A stretch of 64,000 nucleotides of DNA, from the NCBI RefSeq assembly GCF_017815135.1, contig NZ_JAGJCF010000006.1:1-64000 (forward strand). The letters are read 5' to 3'. Positions within the stretch are counted from its first letter, which is position 1; each line of letters opens with the position of its first letter. The DNA is from Jiella mangrovi (GTDB lineage: Bacteria > Pseudomonadota > Alphaproteobacteria > Rhizobiales > Rhizobiaceae). The translations under genes and the position numbers were made by a program. Below the pieces are notes generated by a model that saw only the letters and a program-made list of their open reading frames with translations, searched no databases and was not told the origin of the DNA. Below, in pieces: positions 62,962-64,000 of this stretch.

Positions 62962-63731
62962 TGGATTTCAAGCTTACCGGAAAACGCGCGCTGGTGATCG
63001 GCGCAAGCCGCGGCCTCGGTGCGGCCTGCGCAGCGCTTCTCGCAGAAGAAGGCGCGAGCGTGATTGCCGCCTCCCGTTCGGGCGCTCTGCCCGACGGGCT
63101 TTCGCCCGCGACCGCCGCGCGGATCACGGCTGTCGCGCTCGATCTCGAAGACAAGCAGTCGGTTGCGGCCATGAAGGAGCGGCTTACCAGCGAGCCGGTC
63201 GATATCCTCGTCAACAATTGCGGCGGCCCGAAAGCTGGACCTGCACGCGGCCAGTCCGCCGCTGTATGGCAGGCGGCCTTCGCCGCCATGGCGACGCCCG
63301 TCTTCGAACTGACCGATGCGGCGCTCGCCGGCATGAGCGACAAGGGCTGGGGCCGCGTCATCACCATCGGTTCGTCGGGCATCGAGGTGCCGATCCCCAA
63401 TCTGGCGCTGTCGAACGGTGTGCGCGGCGCCATGGCCGGCTGGTCGAAGACGCTTGCGAGTGAAGTCGCCGACAAGGGTATCACCGTGAACATGGTGCTG
63501 CCTGGCCGGATCGCGACCGACCGCTTGGCCGAACTCGATGCCGGCAAGGCCGCCAAGACCGGCGAGAGCGTGGAGGCCGTGCGCGAGGCGTCGCGCAAGA
63601 CCATCCCCGCGGGCCGCTACGGCCGGCCGGAGGAATTCGCGGCGATCGTCGCTTTCCTCGCCTCAGAGCAGGCAAGCTTCGTCACCGGTTCGATGATCCG
63701 CGCCGATGGCGGCATGATCCGGAGCCTGTGA
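62961..63731 (+). CDS. Short-chain dehydrogenase/reductase
   Basis: A 256-residue SDR with LVIGASRGLGAACAAL for the cofactor. VNNCGGPKAG takes the place of the NNAG motif, and GSSGIEVPIPNLALSNGVRG takes the usual Ser…Tyr-x3-Lys region but shows no Tyr-x3-Lys there; the third residue set reads NLALSNGVRGAM. This subgroup of oxidoreductases with Asn/Ser instead of Tyr is frequent in rhizobia. The start overlaps the DHDPS-type gene by one base. It may reduce or oxidise the lyase product. Confidence 0.85.
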   Translation: MDFKLTGKRALVIGASRGLGAACAALLAEEGASVIAASRSGALPDGLSPATAARITAVALDLEDKQSVAAMKERLTSEPVDILVNNCGGPKAGPARGQSAAVWQAAFAAMATPVFELTDAALAGMSDKGWGRVITIGSSGIEVPIPNLALSNGVRGAMAGWSKTLASEVADKGITVNMVLPGRIATDRLAELDAGKAAKTGESVEAVREASRKTIPAGRYGRPEEFAAIVAFLASEQASFVTGSMIRADGGMIRSL

Positions 63732-64000
63732 TGACCGCGATCGTTTCCGTCGACCGGCGCGGCAGCGATGCCAACAAATGGCGGGCCTTCGGGCCCGACG
63801 TCATCCCGCTGCCGGTCGCCGACATGGATTTCGCGGTCGCGCCGGAAATCATCGCCGCGATCGAAAAGCGCCTTGCCCATCCGGTGCTCGGTTACGGAGC
63901 TGCGACCGACAGCCTGCGCCAAACGCTGGTAGCAGCGCTTGCGGCCGAATATGGCTGGCGCGTCGAGCCTGAATGGCTGGTGTTCCTGCCCGGCGTCGAG
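63731..64000 (+). CDS. PatB/MalY-type PLP-dependent C-S beta-lyase, N-terminal part
   Basis: The first 90 codons of a class I/II aminotransferase-fold enzyme that runs out of the window. KWRAFGPDVIPLPVADMDFAV and HPVLGYGAATDSLRQTLVAAL match the substrate-binding and start region of MalY/PatB cystathionine beta-lyases, with the conserved W-x-VADMDF pattern (here LPVADMDF) and a GYG. Such enzymes cleave C-S bonds of cysteine conjugates, releasing thiol, pyruvate and ammonia. The ATG overlaps the SDR stop by one base, so the operon continues. Confidence 0.85.
   Translation, partial: MTAIVSVDRRGSDANKWRAFGPDVIPLPVADMDFAVAPEIIAAIEKRLAHPVLGYGAATDSLRQTLVAALAAEYGWRVEPEWLVFLPGVE

Overview
The window is high-GC chromosomal DNA with tightly packed operons, many joined by 4-base ATGA start/stop overlaps. 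The gene content points to an alphaproteobacterium of the order Hyphomicrobiales (Rhizobiales): a cheS-cheY-cheA-cheW-cheR-cheB cluster with a rhizobial-type CheS, an iolBEDC operon under an RpiR-type IolR with its GGAA-N6-TTCC operator, and rhizobial-looking intergenic repeats. Genus cannot be fixed from sequence alone. No rRNA, tRNA, phage, IS transposase or CRISPR was seen.

Layout. 1-0.9 kb: tail of an unknown gene and cysH (assimilatory sulfate reduction). 0.9-6.9 kb (minus): surface-polysaccharide genes, namely two glycosyltransferases, a sugar-nucleotide epimerase and a secreted beta-helix protein. 7.3-15.9 kb (minus): acyl-CoA dehydrogenase, a kinase-like phosphotransferase, pccB, pccA and methylmalonyl-CoA mutase. 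These could together degrade 4-hydroxy acids or other propionyl-CoA precursors to succinyl-CoA. 16.3-26.1 kb (minus): the chemotaxis operon, ending with an unusual soluble protein that has two receptor-tip-like segments and a CheZ-like motif. 26.7-32.4 kb (minus): a short-chain dehydrogenase and a Liv-type ABC transporter with fused LivH-LivM permease, behind a GntR-like palindrome. 32.8-34.4 kb (plus): a DegP protease. 34.6-47.4 kb: myo-inositol uptake and catabolism (iolB, iolE, iolD, iolC, ABC transporter, iolR on minus; two Gfo/Idh/MocA dehydrogenases and an internally deleted isomerase gene on plus). 47.7-49.6 kb: a small secreted protein, a UDP-glucuronate decarboxylase-like enzyme and a MarR regulator. 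49.8-64 kb: two divergent operons around a promoter region at 58.1 kb. They encode a peptide/opine-type ABC transporter, a sulfurtransferase, a glyoxalase-fold protein and an NTPase-formylglycine-generating-enzyme fusion on minus, and transporter ATPase, hydantoin-type racemase, cyclic amidohydrolase, DHDPS-family lyase, SDR and a PatB/MalY C-S lyase (cut by the window end) on plus.

The last block is the best candidate for an undescribed system: it looks like a complete import-and-degradation route for an unidentified nitrogen- and sulfur-containing compound, with a fused NTPase-FGE protein of unknown role. Second is the chemotaxis operon's dual-tip protein. Third is a pair of intergenic inverted-repeat elements with identical 32-nt arms, one of them nested inside a second, unrelated inverted repeat.
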